This document shows, one piece after another, positions 1 through 7,292 of a stretch of 64,000 bases of DNA. Each line of letters opens with the position of its first letter. The first letter of the stretch is position 1. The stretch spans positions 62,001 to 126,000 of the forward strand of contig NZ_MUNR01000006.1 in NCBI RefSeq assembly GCF_002001045.1. The letters are read 5' to 3'. Made by a program: the position numbers and the translations under genes. Source of the stretch: Rhodanobacter sp. C01 (GTDB taxonomy: Bacteria; Pseudomonadota; Gammaproteobacteria; Xanthomonadales; Rhodanobacteraceae). Below the pieces are notes generated by a model, which saw only the letters and a list, made by a program, of their open reading frames with translations, was not told the origin of the DNA and did not search any database.

Positions 1-455
1 GATACGCCAATACCTGCCCGCAAAAGACGTTGGCCAACAGCCGAGAGCGTGCCCGGCAAAGTCATCGCGCATAGCAGCACGAATGTTGTCGGAAGCAGCA
101 CGCCAGCAGCCAGAAGGCCGAGGCGCCAACCAGCAAGCAGTCCCGTCATCAGCAGGGCTAGGCCGAGATTGAACAGTACGTGCAACCAAGGCCCGAGCGA
201 TGTACTGCCACGCACGTGTACGCCAGCCGCTGCCGGCAGGAATTGCAACACGCTGCCGAACATCGCATTGCCGAGAACACCGAGAGTAAATGCGTGCACC
301 AGCGCTAGAGTTTCCGGCAGCCAACGCGTGCGCAGAAGTGCATCACCGTCGACGACTAGAAGTATGCCTGCGAACATTCCCCACAGCGGTACGCTGAGCA
401 GGAAACGGCGCGGCAACGCCGTCGGCGGTGCCTTCTCAAGCGCCAGCTGTACCAT
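1..455 (-). CDS. Partial polytopic membrane protein, NnrS / haem-copper oxidase subunit I-like
   Basis: The reverse strand reads open from an ATG at 455 through the window edge, so the C-terminus is missing. The roughly 150 visible residues hold about four hydrophobic segments and a histidine-containing stretch (ALVHAFTLGVLGNAMFGS) like those of NnrS or oxidase subunit I-like proteins found in denitrification loci; the family assignment is tentative. The start overlaps the end of the upstream DUF2249 gene by 20 bp, so the two are probably translated together under the FNR-type box at 756. It probably acts in the inner membrane in nitrogen-oxide or redox metabolism. Confidence 0.6.
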   Translation of the reverse strand, partial: MVQLALEKAPPTALPRRFLLSVPLWGMFAGILLVVDGDALLRTRWLPETLALVHAFTLGVLGNAMFGSVLQFLPAAAGVHVRGSTSLGPWLHVLFNLGLALLMTGLLAGWRLGLLAAGVLLPTTFVLLCAMTLPGTLSAVGQRLLRAGIGV

Positions 456-720
456 CGTGATCGGGTCGGGAAATCAACACACGCATGCCACCGGAAGCCA
501 GTGCGTACACTCTGGTCTGAAGGCCGCGTGCGTCCAGAACTTCAAGCAGTGGCGTTGGCCACAGTGGGGTGAGTACACACACGCTCTCCCCCGGCTCCAA
601 CGCGTCGGAAAATTCGAGTGCACGTTGCATCGGTTCGGGGCAGGGACGCCCTCTCAGGTCGTATTCAGGCCACTTCACGTCAGTGGCAACCTGCTGAATG
701 GGACGGCTAACGTGATGCAT
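436..720 (-). CDS. DUF2249 (TusA-like fold) protein
   Basis: This 94-residue cytoplasmic protein carries the DUF2249/TusA-like signature DLRGRPCPEPMQRALE at residues 21-36 and a central LTPLWPTPLLEVLDARG segment. DUF2249 proteins are common beside nitrite and nitric oxide reductase genes, but their biochemical role is not established; a redox or metal/sulfur-carrier role is inference from the TusA-like fold and the conserved cysteine. The gene overlaps the next membrane-protein gene. The FNR-type box is centred only about 42 bp from the ATG, which would put the transcription start at the start codon itself. A second DUF2249 gene lies at 3287. Confidence 0.8.
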   Translation of the reverse strand: MHHVSRPIQQVATDVKWPEYDLRGRPCPEPMQRALEFSDALEPGESVCVLTPLWPTPLLEVLDARGLQTRVYALASGGMRVLISRPDHDGTAGA

Positions 721-755
721 AATCGGTATTGCAGCACACGTATCACGTTGACGCG

Positions 756-769
756 CTGATCTGGATCAA
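756..769 (-). promoter_or_regulatory. FNR/Anr-type box for the DUF2249 operon
   Basis: CTGATCTGGATCAA matches TTGAT-N4-ATCAA with one mismatch. Its centre (762.5) is about 42 bp from the start codon at 720. If activation occurs from -41.5, the mRNA would be leaderless. Confidence 0.7.
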
Positions 770-969
770 ACGACATCCAATTGTCGTGTCGACGAGACGT
801 TCGACCTTCGGTCAGAGAGCGTTATCCAGTACTCCCTAACCACGCCATTCGGCTCAGTGCGAAACTTTGTAGTATCAATCGGGGCTGACGATTTGCGTAT
901 TTGGGCCCAGCGAGATCCAGGAGCCTTGGGCGCCTGTGACACTTTGCCATTCGTGCCGGTGCGTGCCAG

Positions 970-983
970 TTGACAAAGGTCAA
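970..983 (+). promoter_or_regulatory. FNR/Anr-type box upstream of nosL remnant
   Basis: TTGACAAAGGTCAA is a perfect inverted repeat of FNR type. Activation from -41.5 would start transcription near 1018, upstream of the nosL-like reading frame and possibly of tatABC. The rest of 770-1068 shows no convincing gene. Confidence 0.65.
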
Positions 984-1068
984 TATGATTGATTACGTCA
1001 AGGCCTAGCATGAGCGCCATGGAAGGCTTGTCTTGGCAGGTTCACGTGATTCTCGGCGACGATAAGCG

Positions 1069-1518
1069 TTGACCTTCCATTTTTCGCCACAGGGAAGTGT
1101 GAAGTTCGACGTGAAGGCCGCTATTGCAAGATGTACGAGCCTCGCGTTCGTCTTCCTTCTCGTCGGCTGTGGGGACCATCAATCCCTACCACCCCAGAGG
1201 CCCGTGGCCATTTTGAAAGATGACGTTTGCGAGATATGCGGAATGTATATCGAAGCATCATCCGGACCTCGCAGTGAGGCCTGTTTGAAGAGCAGCGATA
1301 AACCATTGAAGTTTGATTCGACGCGATATTTCCCTGCCTATGTGCTACGGCCGGGAAATGAACTGCGACTGGAGCACTTTTTTTGCAGGAGAGTGAGGGT
1401 ATTGACTGGAATCATCCGTCGAACGCCACCGAGGGGAAAAGTGATGCAGCTGCCAACGGCCTGTAGCGGGTTCCATATCACGTGGATAAAGTTACAGACC
1501 GCGCTGTCATGTTGCTAA
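1069..1518 (+). pseudogene. nosL: nosL-like lipoprotein gene, frameshifted
   Basis: NosL is a periplasmic copper chaperone lipoprotein for nitrous oxide reductase. The frame has a lipoprotein signal ending in LLVGC, then the NosL hallmarks CEICGMYI and KPLKFDSTRYF. Similarity stops at a run of seven T at 1378-1384. Downstream, another frame continues with QESEGIDWNHPSNAT, which resembles the next NosL block, and then meets TAG at 1464. One lost T plus an early stop would explain this; a sequencing error in the homopolymer is the alternative. The listed frame begins with TTG; a GTG near 1098 is another option. The gene keeps an FNR-type box and precedes tatABC. No nosZ is in the window. Confidence 0.65.
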
Positions 1519-1619
1519 AAAGTGGATTGATGGACCTCCCATCGGGGTGAACGCAGTCTCGTCGAAGTATTGAAATCAACCGCATCGCGCATTTAGCGCT
1601 GCAAGTTGTGAGGTGATCT

Positions 1620-1853
1620 ATGTTTGGTCTTGATAGTATCTGGCACTGGGTGTTGGTGCTTGTCATCGTCCTGGTGTTCTTTGGCACCGGAAAGTTACGC
1701 AATGCTGGCGGCGATCTTGGCGCGGCCATTCGTGATTTCAAAAAAGGTATGAAGGGTGGTGTTGAAACCGGCCCGTCCGAGCAGCTAAAGGCCGACCCTC
1801 CTGTAGATACCTCCGCGCAAGTCAAGAACGCCGAACGCGAACGCGTGTCGTAG
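1620..1853 (+). CDS. tatA: Twin-arginine translocase subunit TatA
   Basis: The 77-residue protein has one N-terminal membrane helix (about residues 8-21), then an FGTGKL hinge and an amphipathic helix with a charged tail, the standard TatA/TatE design. TatA multimers form the pore through which folded proteins cross the inner membrane. A GGTG ribosome site lies just before the ATG. It is the first gene of a tatABC set with only 4 bp before tatB. Its position beside nosL and the nitrogen-oxide genes suggests a set dedicated to exporting folded respiratory cofactor proteins. Confidence 0.92.
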   Translation: MFGLDSIWHWVLVLVIVLVFFGTGKLRNAGGDLGAAIRDFKKGMKGGVETGPSEQLKADPPVDTSAQVKNAERERVS

Positions 1854-1857
1854 CCTT

Positions 1858-2442
1858 GTGTTTGGAATCGGCTTCAATGAGCTTCTTCTGATTGCCGTGC
1901 TGGCGTTGATCGTGCTTGGTCCCGAGCGTCTGCCGGGAGTTGCACGCACCGTCGGTGCGATGGCGCGGCGTGCCCGTTCCGTCTGGGCCGACGTTCAGGC
2001 CGATGTCACGCGCGAGCTTGAAATGCAATCGATCAAGGATGACATTGCCAATGTGGCTACCGGTGTCCAGGCGACGGTGACACCACTCGTCGAAGATATT
2101 CAGTCGACGGTTGAAAATGTTCGTGCATCGAACACGGTTTTTTGGAATGAGGCCAGCGATATGTCACAAGCCTGGCAGAGCGCGGCAACGGCCAAACTCG
2201 CTGCCACCGAGAATGTTATGTCCCCGGTGGTTAAGGATGATGGCATGGCGAAGGAGTATCGCGAGGCTCCGACGGAGCTGGCGCAGGCCTTACGTGAACT
2301 TGCCTTCGCCGCGGACGGTATTCGAAATACAACGGTGGACGCCTGCGATGAACTACGTGCAGCCGTGGCTGACGTCCGTTCTGCGGCCATGCGCATCGAA
2401 TCCCTCAATAGCGCTATCACTGTCCCGGCGACGATCCGATGA
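1858..2442 (+). CDS. tatB: Sec-independent translocase subunit TatB
   Basis: The protein of 194 residues starts at GTG, 4 bp after tatA. It shows the TatB N-terminus FGIGFNELLLIAVLALIVLG with the conserved glutamate, the PERLP hinge after the membrane helix, and a long amphipathic and polar C-terminus (residues 60-194) of low conservation. TatB with TatC forms the receptor for RR signal peptides. The stop overlaps the tatC start (ATGA), which indicates coupled translation. Confidence 0.9.
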   Translation: MFGIGFNELLLIAVLALIVLGPERLPGVARTVGAMARRARSVWADVQADVTRELEMQSIKDDIANVATGVQATVTPLVEDIQSTVENVRASNTVFWNEASDMSQAWQSAATAKLAATENVMSPVVKDDGMAKEYREAPTELAQALRELAFAADGIRNTTVDACDELRAAVADVRSAAMRIESLNSAITVPATIR

Positions 2443-3200
2443 TCGCCGCATCGCCAATTGGAACCAAGGGCAGGGATGGGTTGATGGCTCACTTGCTAGA
2501 TCTGCGTGGGCGGCTGCTGAAAGCGATCCTGAGCGTGCTGTTCGTGCTGTTGGTTGTTCTGCCGTTTTCCAAGCACTTGTACGACTGGCTTGCACAACCA
2601 CTGATGGAACGTCTTCCACATGGTTCGCACATGATTGCGATCGAGGTGGCCAGTGCGTTTCTCACCCCACTTAAATTGGCATTTGTCGTCGCGCTGTTCA
2701 TGGCAATGCCAGCCGTGCTTTATCAGCTGTGGGCCTTCGTCAGTCCGGGGTTATACCGTCACGAGAAGCGTCTCGCTCTGCCGCTGTTGGCGTCCGCTGT
2801 ACTGCTCTTTTATGCGGGCTGCGCATTCGCCTATTTCCTGATTCTTCCCGCAGCATTCCACTTCTTAACCATGAGCACTCCGACAGGGGTGTCGATGATG
2901 ACAGATATTGGGAAGTACCTCGATTTTGTGCTGACCATGTTTTTCGCCTTTGGTCTTTGCTTCGAGGTTCCCGTCGCAGTTGTGCTGCTGGCAGCGTTAG
3001 GCATCGTGACACCCGCTAAGCTGCGAGCTGTACGGCGCTACGTCTTCGTCGGTACTTTTGTAGTCGCTGCGGTGCTGGCGCCACCCGACATGTTGTCGAT
3101 GATCATGCTGGCCATTCCGATGATTCTGTTGTACGAGATTGGCGTTTTCGTCTCGACAGCACTGGTACGTAATCGTGAGGAGAGGCGCCAGCTGAAGTAA
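2439..3200 (+). CDS. tatC: Sec-independent translocase subunit TatC
   Basis: This 253-residue protein has six hydrophobic segments and the TatC signature HLLDLRGRLLKA near the N-terminus, followed by FVSPGLYRHEKR in the first cytoplasmic loop, the region that binds the twin-arginine signal. An internal ATG (residue 16, MAHLLDLRGR) is an alternative start closer to the usual TatC N-terminus; the ATG overlapping tatB was kept because of the ATGA junction. Loop residues around HEKR match the conserved F-x-x-x-E region. It closes the tatABC operon. Confidence 0.92.
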   Translation: MIAASPIGTKGRDGLMAHLLDLRGRLLKAILSVLFVLLVVLPFSKHLYDWLAQPLMERLPHGSHMIAIEVASAFLTPLKLAFVVALFMAMPAVLYQLWAFVSPGLYRHEKRLALPLLASAVLLFYAGCAFAYFLILPAAFHFLTMSTPTGVSMMTDIGKYLDFVLTMFFAFGLCFEVPVAVVLLAALGIVTPAKLRAVRRYVFVGTFVVAAVLAPPDMLSMIMLAIPMILLYEIGVFVSTALVRNREERRQLK

Positions 3201-3212
3201 CCGATGGATCGT

Positions 3213-3226
3213 TTGATCTAAATCAG
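3213..3226 (+). promoter_or_regulatory. FNR/Anr-type box for the second DUF2249 gene
   Basis: TTGATCTAAATCAG differs from the consensus inverted repeat at one position. Its centre lies 67.5 bp before the ATG at 3287, so activation from -41.5 would give a leader of about 26 nt. Confidence 0.75.
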
Positions 3227-3286
3227 TGGTACCGAGCGGGCGGCGGCGTATGTTGAGGTAACTTTCCTCAGTAGGGTGTCAACATC

Positions 3287-3553
3287 ATGTCCTTCGAAGC
3301 CTCCACGAATGCTAACGTTCATACTTTTGATGCCCGCGGTGTTGCACGCCGTTTTCGTCACTCGGCGATCTTTGGTGCTATCGGCGTTTTACGTTCCGGT
3401 GAAACAATGCGTTTCGTGAACGATCACGATCCGCTCCCGCTCATCGCCCAATTGCGCGAGCGCCTTGGCGATAATTTGACGGTCACCTATCGGCAAAGTA
3501 ATCCCGATATCACGGTGATTGATTTCGGCATTACCGGTCTGCCGATCGAGTGA
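3287..3553 (+). CDS. DUF2249 domain protein
   Basis: The 88-residue protein contains the second DUF2249 subtype, with DARGVARRFRHSAIFGAI and then GETMRFVNDHDPLPLIAQL. This subtype lacks the CPxP motif of the copy at 436 but keeps the NDHDP block. It stands alone behind tatC with its own FNR-type box. Proteins of this group are regularly found with denitrification genes; the function is unknown. A role in handling metals, haem or NO-damaged clusters is inference only. Confidence 0.8.
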   Translation: MSFEASTNANVHTFDARGVARRFRHSAIFGAIGVLRSGETMRFVNDHDPLPLIAQLRERLGDNLTVTYRQSNPDITVIDFGITGLPIE

Positions 3554-3759
3554 GGCGGCAGGCCCACGAACTATCGGCGTTTTGCGGCTAGGAGCCAAAG
3601 GCGGTTACTTCGTCTGGGATCTTTGCTATTCAACAATGCCTGTGTTCCTTATTGACGGATCGAGCGGGCGCTCTCCGCGCGTACACTTTATTAGCTAGCT
3701 CGCCGAGGTCGTTGCCCATACCAAGTGACTGCAAAGCCGTTCGCTTTTCTTTTGACCGT

Positions 3760-4083
3760 TCAGCGCTTGAGTAGGGGTAGTTTGTCCGGCACGCCGTCCC
3801 ATTCGGCGGCATCCTCCATGGCAGCAATCTTGCTGGTGAGTACCGGCCATTCGCGTGCTAGTTCAGCATTGATCGCGAGAAAGCCTCCCTGTCCGGAAGG
3901 CATGTCAAATTCAGGAAAGATCGCACCAACCGGGCATTCGTCCACACACAGGGTGCAGTCGATGCATTCGTCGGGATCAATCACCAGAAAATTGGGCCCC
4001 TCGTGGAAGCAGTCCACCGGACACACCTCAACGCAATCGGTATGTTTGCAGTTGATACAATTCTCGGTGACAACATGGGTCAC
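3760..4083 (-). CDS. fdxA: Seven-iron ferredoxin FdxA
   Basis: The 107-residue protein has the [3Fe-4S]/[4Fe-4S] ferredoxin pattern: [18 protein letters not shown] near the N-terminus and [12 protein letters not shown] at residues 40-51, followed by the typical FdxA C-terminal extension (EWPVLTSKI). It is a soluble low-potential electron carrier. It stands as a single gene facing away from the NRAMP gene. An FNR-type box at 4269 could drive it, although the distance to the start is unusually long (about 190 bp), leaving a leader of about 150 nt. Confidence 0.93.
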   Translation of the reverse strand: MTHVVTENCINCKHTDCVEVCPVDCFHEGPNFLVIDPDECIDCTLCVDECPVGAIFPEFDMPSGQGGFLAINAELAREWPVLTSKIAAMEDAAEWDGVPDKLPLLKR

Positions 4084-4268
4084 GAATTTGGTCCTCGCGG
4101 GCTGAAACCCGTTGGTCGGATAGCATCATGCGTGTGATGTGCTGTGGGATAACTGGTGTGATGTAGACGAACAGACCCCCGGCTCGCCATGAGTACCGCA
4201 CCGAGCCGTCGAGCATGAGCAACCATGGGTCATGGTGTGCAGTTTGCCAAGTGGACTTGAGAGGCGCC

Positions 4269-4282
4269 TTGATTGAAGTCAA
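4269..4282 (-). promoter_or_regulatory. FNR/Anr-type box, probably for fdxA
   Basis: TTGATTGAAGTCAA matches the FNR pattern with one mismatch. It is oriented by context toward fdxA, whose ATG is about 190 bp away. No convincing gene lies between them, so either the leader is long or another start point is used. Confidence 0.55.
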
Positions 4283-4324
4283 GCATTGAGACGTGTGTAA
4301 GGGCTCTCTGGAAACCCATCGAAC

Positions 4325-5578
4325 TCAAGTCAGCGTCCCGATGATGCCTGCGTATAGACCAAGTCCGGCGGTCATCGCCATCATGATGCCCACCACAACG
4401 GCATAAGCCCCCTTGAGGCGATATGGTTCCGGTAGTGCCCGTCGGGCCAACGTATAAAGGAAGCCGAGGACGATAGGCAGCAGCAGCGCATTCATGACCT
4501 GTACCCCAACGCTGAGTTTTACCAGGTCAACGCCAGAGGTCACTAGAAGGCCTCCCAGGACCAAGGTCACCGTGTACACGCCATAGAACCACCGAGCCTC
4601 TTGCGGGCGCTGGGCGAGCGAGTGTTTGTAGCCCATGATTTCGCCGAGGGTGCGCGCTGCCGTAAGGGTGACGACGATGGTCGCGACGAGCGCCGCGCCG
4701 ATCATGCCTAGCGCAAATAACAGTGTTCCTGTCCGTTCGCCGAGAAGGGGCGTGATCGCCTGCACAATCTTCTGAACTGTATCCAGAGAGTGTCCGGGGT
4801 CAACGCGCCCGATGGTTGCAGCGACTGCCACTAGCACGGCAGCCATGATGAGCTGAGTGACAACTGATCCGATCGCTGTATCCCAGCGCGCCGCGGGGAG
4901 GTCGGCAGCAACCAGTCCCTTCTCGGCCACTGCTGACTGCTGGTAGAACACCATCCAGGGCATGATCACCGCGCCGATATTTGCGGCGATCAGGTAGAGG
5001 TATCGGCTATTGGTGAGCGGCATCTTCAACGCTTCCGTGAGGGCTGCGGTGATATCAGGTTTTGCCTGCCACGCGACATACAAAAACACACATTCAAACA
5101 GGCCGACCGCTAGCGCAATGCGTTCCACCGACAGGTACGAGCCGCTATAGGCCATCGACGTGAGTCCGATGATCACAATGGTCATGCTGAGCCAGTTCGG
5201 AATGCCTATGAGCGCTCCTACACCAGCGATGCCACTCAATTCAGTGATCAATGCACCGAGACAGGCAAGCAACAGTGTTGAAACTGAAATCCATGCCCAG
5301 ATGGGCCCGAAGTGTTGCCTGATCGCGTGGCCATGGCCCTGACCGGTGAAGATACCCAGGCGGATCGTGAGTTCCTGTACTACAAACAGGATGGGGATCA
5401 TGACTGCCTGCAACAGCAGCAACCGATATCCAGATTCCGCACCGCTTTGCGCGGCGGTGATGATGCTCCCCGCGTCGGTATCCGCCAGCATCACGACAAT
5501 GCCGGGACCTGCCACAACGGCAAAGCGGGTCCAGCGCGATTTCGGACGAATCAGGGCTTCGACGGCTGTAGCTGACAT
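4325..5578 (-). CDS. NRAMP-family divalent metal transporter (atypical)
   Basis: The protein of about 417 residues has around eleven membrane helices and an NRAMP-type first helix GPGIVVMLADTDAGS. Canonical NRAMP proteins have DPGN in this metal site; here the motif is DTDAGS. The sixth helix reads ANIGAVIMPWMVFYQQSA instead of the usual MPHN form. It therefore belongs to an NRAMP-related branch whose substrate (Mn, Fe or Mg) cannot be read from the sequence. The chosen start is an ATG preceded by GAAGAAG; a GTG at 5629 would add 17 residues. A Fur-type box lies 105 bp upstream, which favours iron or manganese supply. Confidence 0.82.
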   Translation of the reverse strand: MSATAVEALIRPKSRWTRFAVVAGPGIVVMLADTDAGSIITAAQSGAESGYRLLLLQAVMIPILFVVQELTIRLGIFTGQGHGHAIRQHFGPIWAWISVSTLLLACLGALITELSGIAGVGALIGIPNWLSMTIVIIGLTSMAYSGSYLSVERIALAVGLFECVFLYVAWQAKPDITAALTEALKMPLTNSRYLYLIAANIGAVIMPWMVFYQQSAVAEKGLVAADLPAARWDTAIGSVVTQLIMAAVLVAVAATIGRVDPGHSLDTVQKIVQAITPLLGERTGTLLFALGMIGAALVATIVVTLTAARTLGEIMGYKHSLAQRPQEARWFYGVYTVTLVLGGLLVTSGVDLVKLSVGVQVMNALLLPIVLGFLYTLARRALPEPYRLKGAYAVVVGIMMAMTAGLGLYAGIIGTLT

Positions 5579-5682
5579 ATACGGGACTTCTTCGAGAGGG
5601 AAGTTCTGCGCAGAGACGTCGGTGATCACGATGGTTTCGTACCATTGAGTCGTGATATCGATTCGGACTAGCGCACTTCAAT

Positions 5683-5701
5683 ACAAATGAGAATCATTAT
5701 A
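5683..5701 (-). promoter_or_regulatory. Fur-type box upstream of the NRAMP gene
   Basis: The 19-mer contains AATGAGAATCATTAT and agrees with the Fur consensus at about 14 of 19 positions, judged by eye. It lies in an AT-rich patch directly upstream of the NRAMP gene, suggesting iron-dependent repression. Confidence 0.6.
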
Positions 5702-6075
5702 ATTTCAGTGTACTCCTTTCCGTTGGGGGTGGAGCTAATCAATGTGATGGCGAGGGAAGGCAAGGGCAGGGATGGTGGCGCGTTGACGATGGTGCGGTCG
5801 GTCATCGCGAGAGCGGCCAAGTGTCGACGTCGGCTCATCACTTGCTGTTCTGGATATCGACTAATCAGCCCATTCCGGGACTCGTGGATTCGCTGTGGAT
5901 CCAAGGCGTTACCTACCTCAGCTGAACATCTATTCCTGAGGTCCACTGCCTGGAGCGGTTGTAGAAGCAGTTGGCGACGCAGGCATGTCAGCTTCGATTT
6001 GGCGTCCGGAAAAGGTGAACGTCCATGTCGATACTCCTGGGAAAACCCGACATGCCTCCGGCAGCAGATGCTGCT
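5702..6075. other. Intergenic region without recognised gene
   Basis: Between the Fur-type box and the end of lipA, open frames exist on the forward strand but show no family motif and biased Arg/Ser-rich composition typical of non-coding frames. Nothing further is supported. Confidence 0.5.
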
Positions 6076-7062
6076 TCATAAGCCGAGATTGTTGTGCTCC
6101 AACACGCGTTCGGCGCGATAGCTCGAGCGCACCAAGGGCCCCGCAACCGCCTCCAAAAAGCCCTTGCTCAGCGCCAACTCGCGATACTGGAGGAACTGCT
6201 CTGGTGTGACGAAACGCTGCACCGGCAAGTGATGTGGACTTGGCCGCATGTATTGGCCCAGCGTGACTACATCGACATGAGCGTCTCGAACATCGTCCAG
6301 CGTGCGTTCGATCTCGGCGTCTGTTTCACCCAATCCAAGCATCAAACTGGTCTTGGTCAGAGTATTCGGCGCATGACGCTTGGCAAATGCCAGTACACCC
6401 AGCGTCTGGTTATAGCCGGCGCGTTGGTCACGCACTGGATGGGTCAACCGCTCCACCGTCTCTAGGTTTTGCGCGTAGGTGATGAGGCCTGCGTCCAGTA
6501 CAGTAGCGACTGCACCAAGGTTGCCGGCAAAATCTGGCGTCAGCGCTTCGACGGCCGTCTGAGATGAGTGCTCATGAATCGCCCGTATGCACGCGGCGTA
6601 ATGCGCAGCTCCACCATCGGCAAGATCATCGCGGTCTACCGAAGTCAGCACGACGTACTCGAGTTTCATCAGCGCAACAGCTTCGGCCACATGTATCGGC
6701 TCCAGTGGATCGAGCCAGCCGTGGGGATTGCCGGTACTGACCGCGCAGAACTTGCAAGCGCGCGTGCACACAGATCCCATCAGCATCAGAGTGGCAGTGC
6801 CGCGGCCCCAGCATTCAGCTATGTTCGGACATTTCGACTCCGCACATACGGTGTTCAACTTGTTTGTGTGTACGATCTGGCGCACGTCTTCGTAGCGTGC
6901 CCCAGCCGGCAGTTTGACGCGTAGCCATGGCGGTTTGCGATCGGCATCCGGCATCGCGCTGGCGGCGTTCGGTTTGATACCGCCCTTGACCGCGGGCGTG
7001 CCTTGCGGACTTAGAAACTTGCTGCCATCGGGAATATGTGTGCCCGGTTCAGTGCTCGACAT
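6076..7062 (-). CDS. lipA: Lipoyl synthase LipA
   Basis: This radical-SAM enzyme inserts two sulfurs into octanoyl groups on lipoyl domains. The 328-residue protein shows both cluster motifs: the auxiliary cluster [12 protein letters not shown] (residues about 74-85) and the SAM cluster CTRACKFC (about 100-107). The C-terminus has the expected YRAERVL. No lipB or lipoylated enzyme gene is adjacent; the gene stands alone behind an FNR-type box between the NRAMP and norB genes. That context suggests a second copy for low-oxygen or nitrosative conditions, but whether the genome has another lipA cannot be seen here. Confidence 0.93.
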   Translation of the reverse strand: MSSTEPGTHIPDGSKFLSPQGTPAVKGGIKPNAASAMPDADRKPPWLRVKLPAGARYEDVRQIVHTNKLNTVCAESKCPNIAECWGRGTATLMLMGSVCTRACKFCAVSTGNPHGWLDPLEPIHVAEAVALMKLEYVVLTSVDRDDLADGGAAHYAACIRAIHEHSSQTAVEALTPDFAGNLGAVATVLDAGLITYAQNLETVERLTHPVRDQRAGYNQTLGVLAFAKRHAPNTLTKTSLMLGLGETDAEIERTLDDVRDAHVDVVTLGQYMRPSPHHLPVQRFVTPEQFLQYRELALSKGFLEAVAGPLVRSSYRAERVLEHNNLGL

Positions 7063-7123
7063 GAGATGGATGGAGCCACGGTGGATGAGCAGTCAGTCTG
7101 CACCTCTACCCGCCTCGTCAACA

Positions 7124-7137
7124 CTGATGCATATCAA
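7124..7137 (-). promoter_or_regulatory. FNR/Anr-type box for lipA
   Basis: CTGATGCATATCAA matches the FNR inverted repeat with one mismatch. Its centre is 68.5 bp from the lipA ATG, in line with the other boxes in this block. Confidence 0.7.
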
Positions 7138-7238
7138 GCCGCGATCGACAAATGACTCTTCCGAATATTGGATACCACCATCCTGTGGTCATGAGCAAAT
7201 GACGAAAACGACATGGAGTGATCCACCATGGACGCATC

Positions 7239-7274
7239 ACAAAAGAGGGCCCGCTATTGCGGGCCCTCTTTTGT
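7239..7274 (-). terminator. Rho-independent terminator of norB
   Basis: A perfect 16-bp stem (7239-7254 with 7259-7274) closes a TATT loop; the arm ends in TCTTTTGT on either strand. It sits 19 bp after the norB stop codon and separates norB from the lipA promoter. Confidence 0.9.
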
Positions 7275-7292
7275 GGGCGATTCACTCTTACA

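Noticed and set aside
989-1002. Second FNR-like site (TTGATTACGTCAA) beside the nosL box
   Set aside because: The gap between half sites is three bases rather than four.
766-1020. 84-codon reverse frame between the DUF2249 gene and nosL
   Set aside because: It spans two FNR-type boxes and has no motif; it looks like promoter DNA.
4028-4282. 84-codon reverse frame upstream of fdxA
   Set aside because: It begins with TTG inside the FNR-type box, overlaps fdxA by about 55 bp and has no motif. A small peptide in the leader cannot be excluded.
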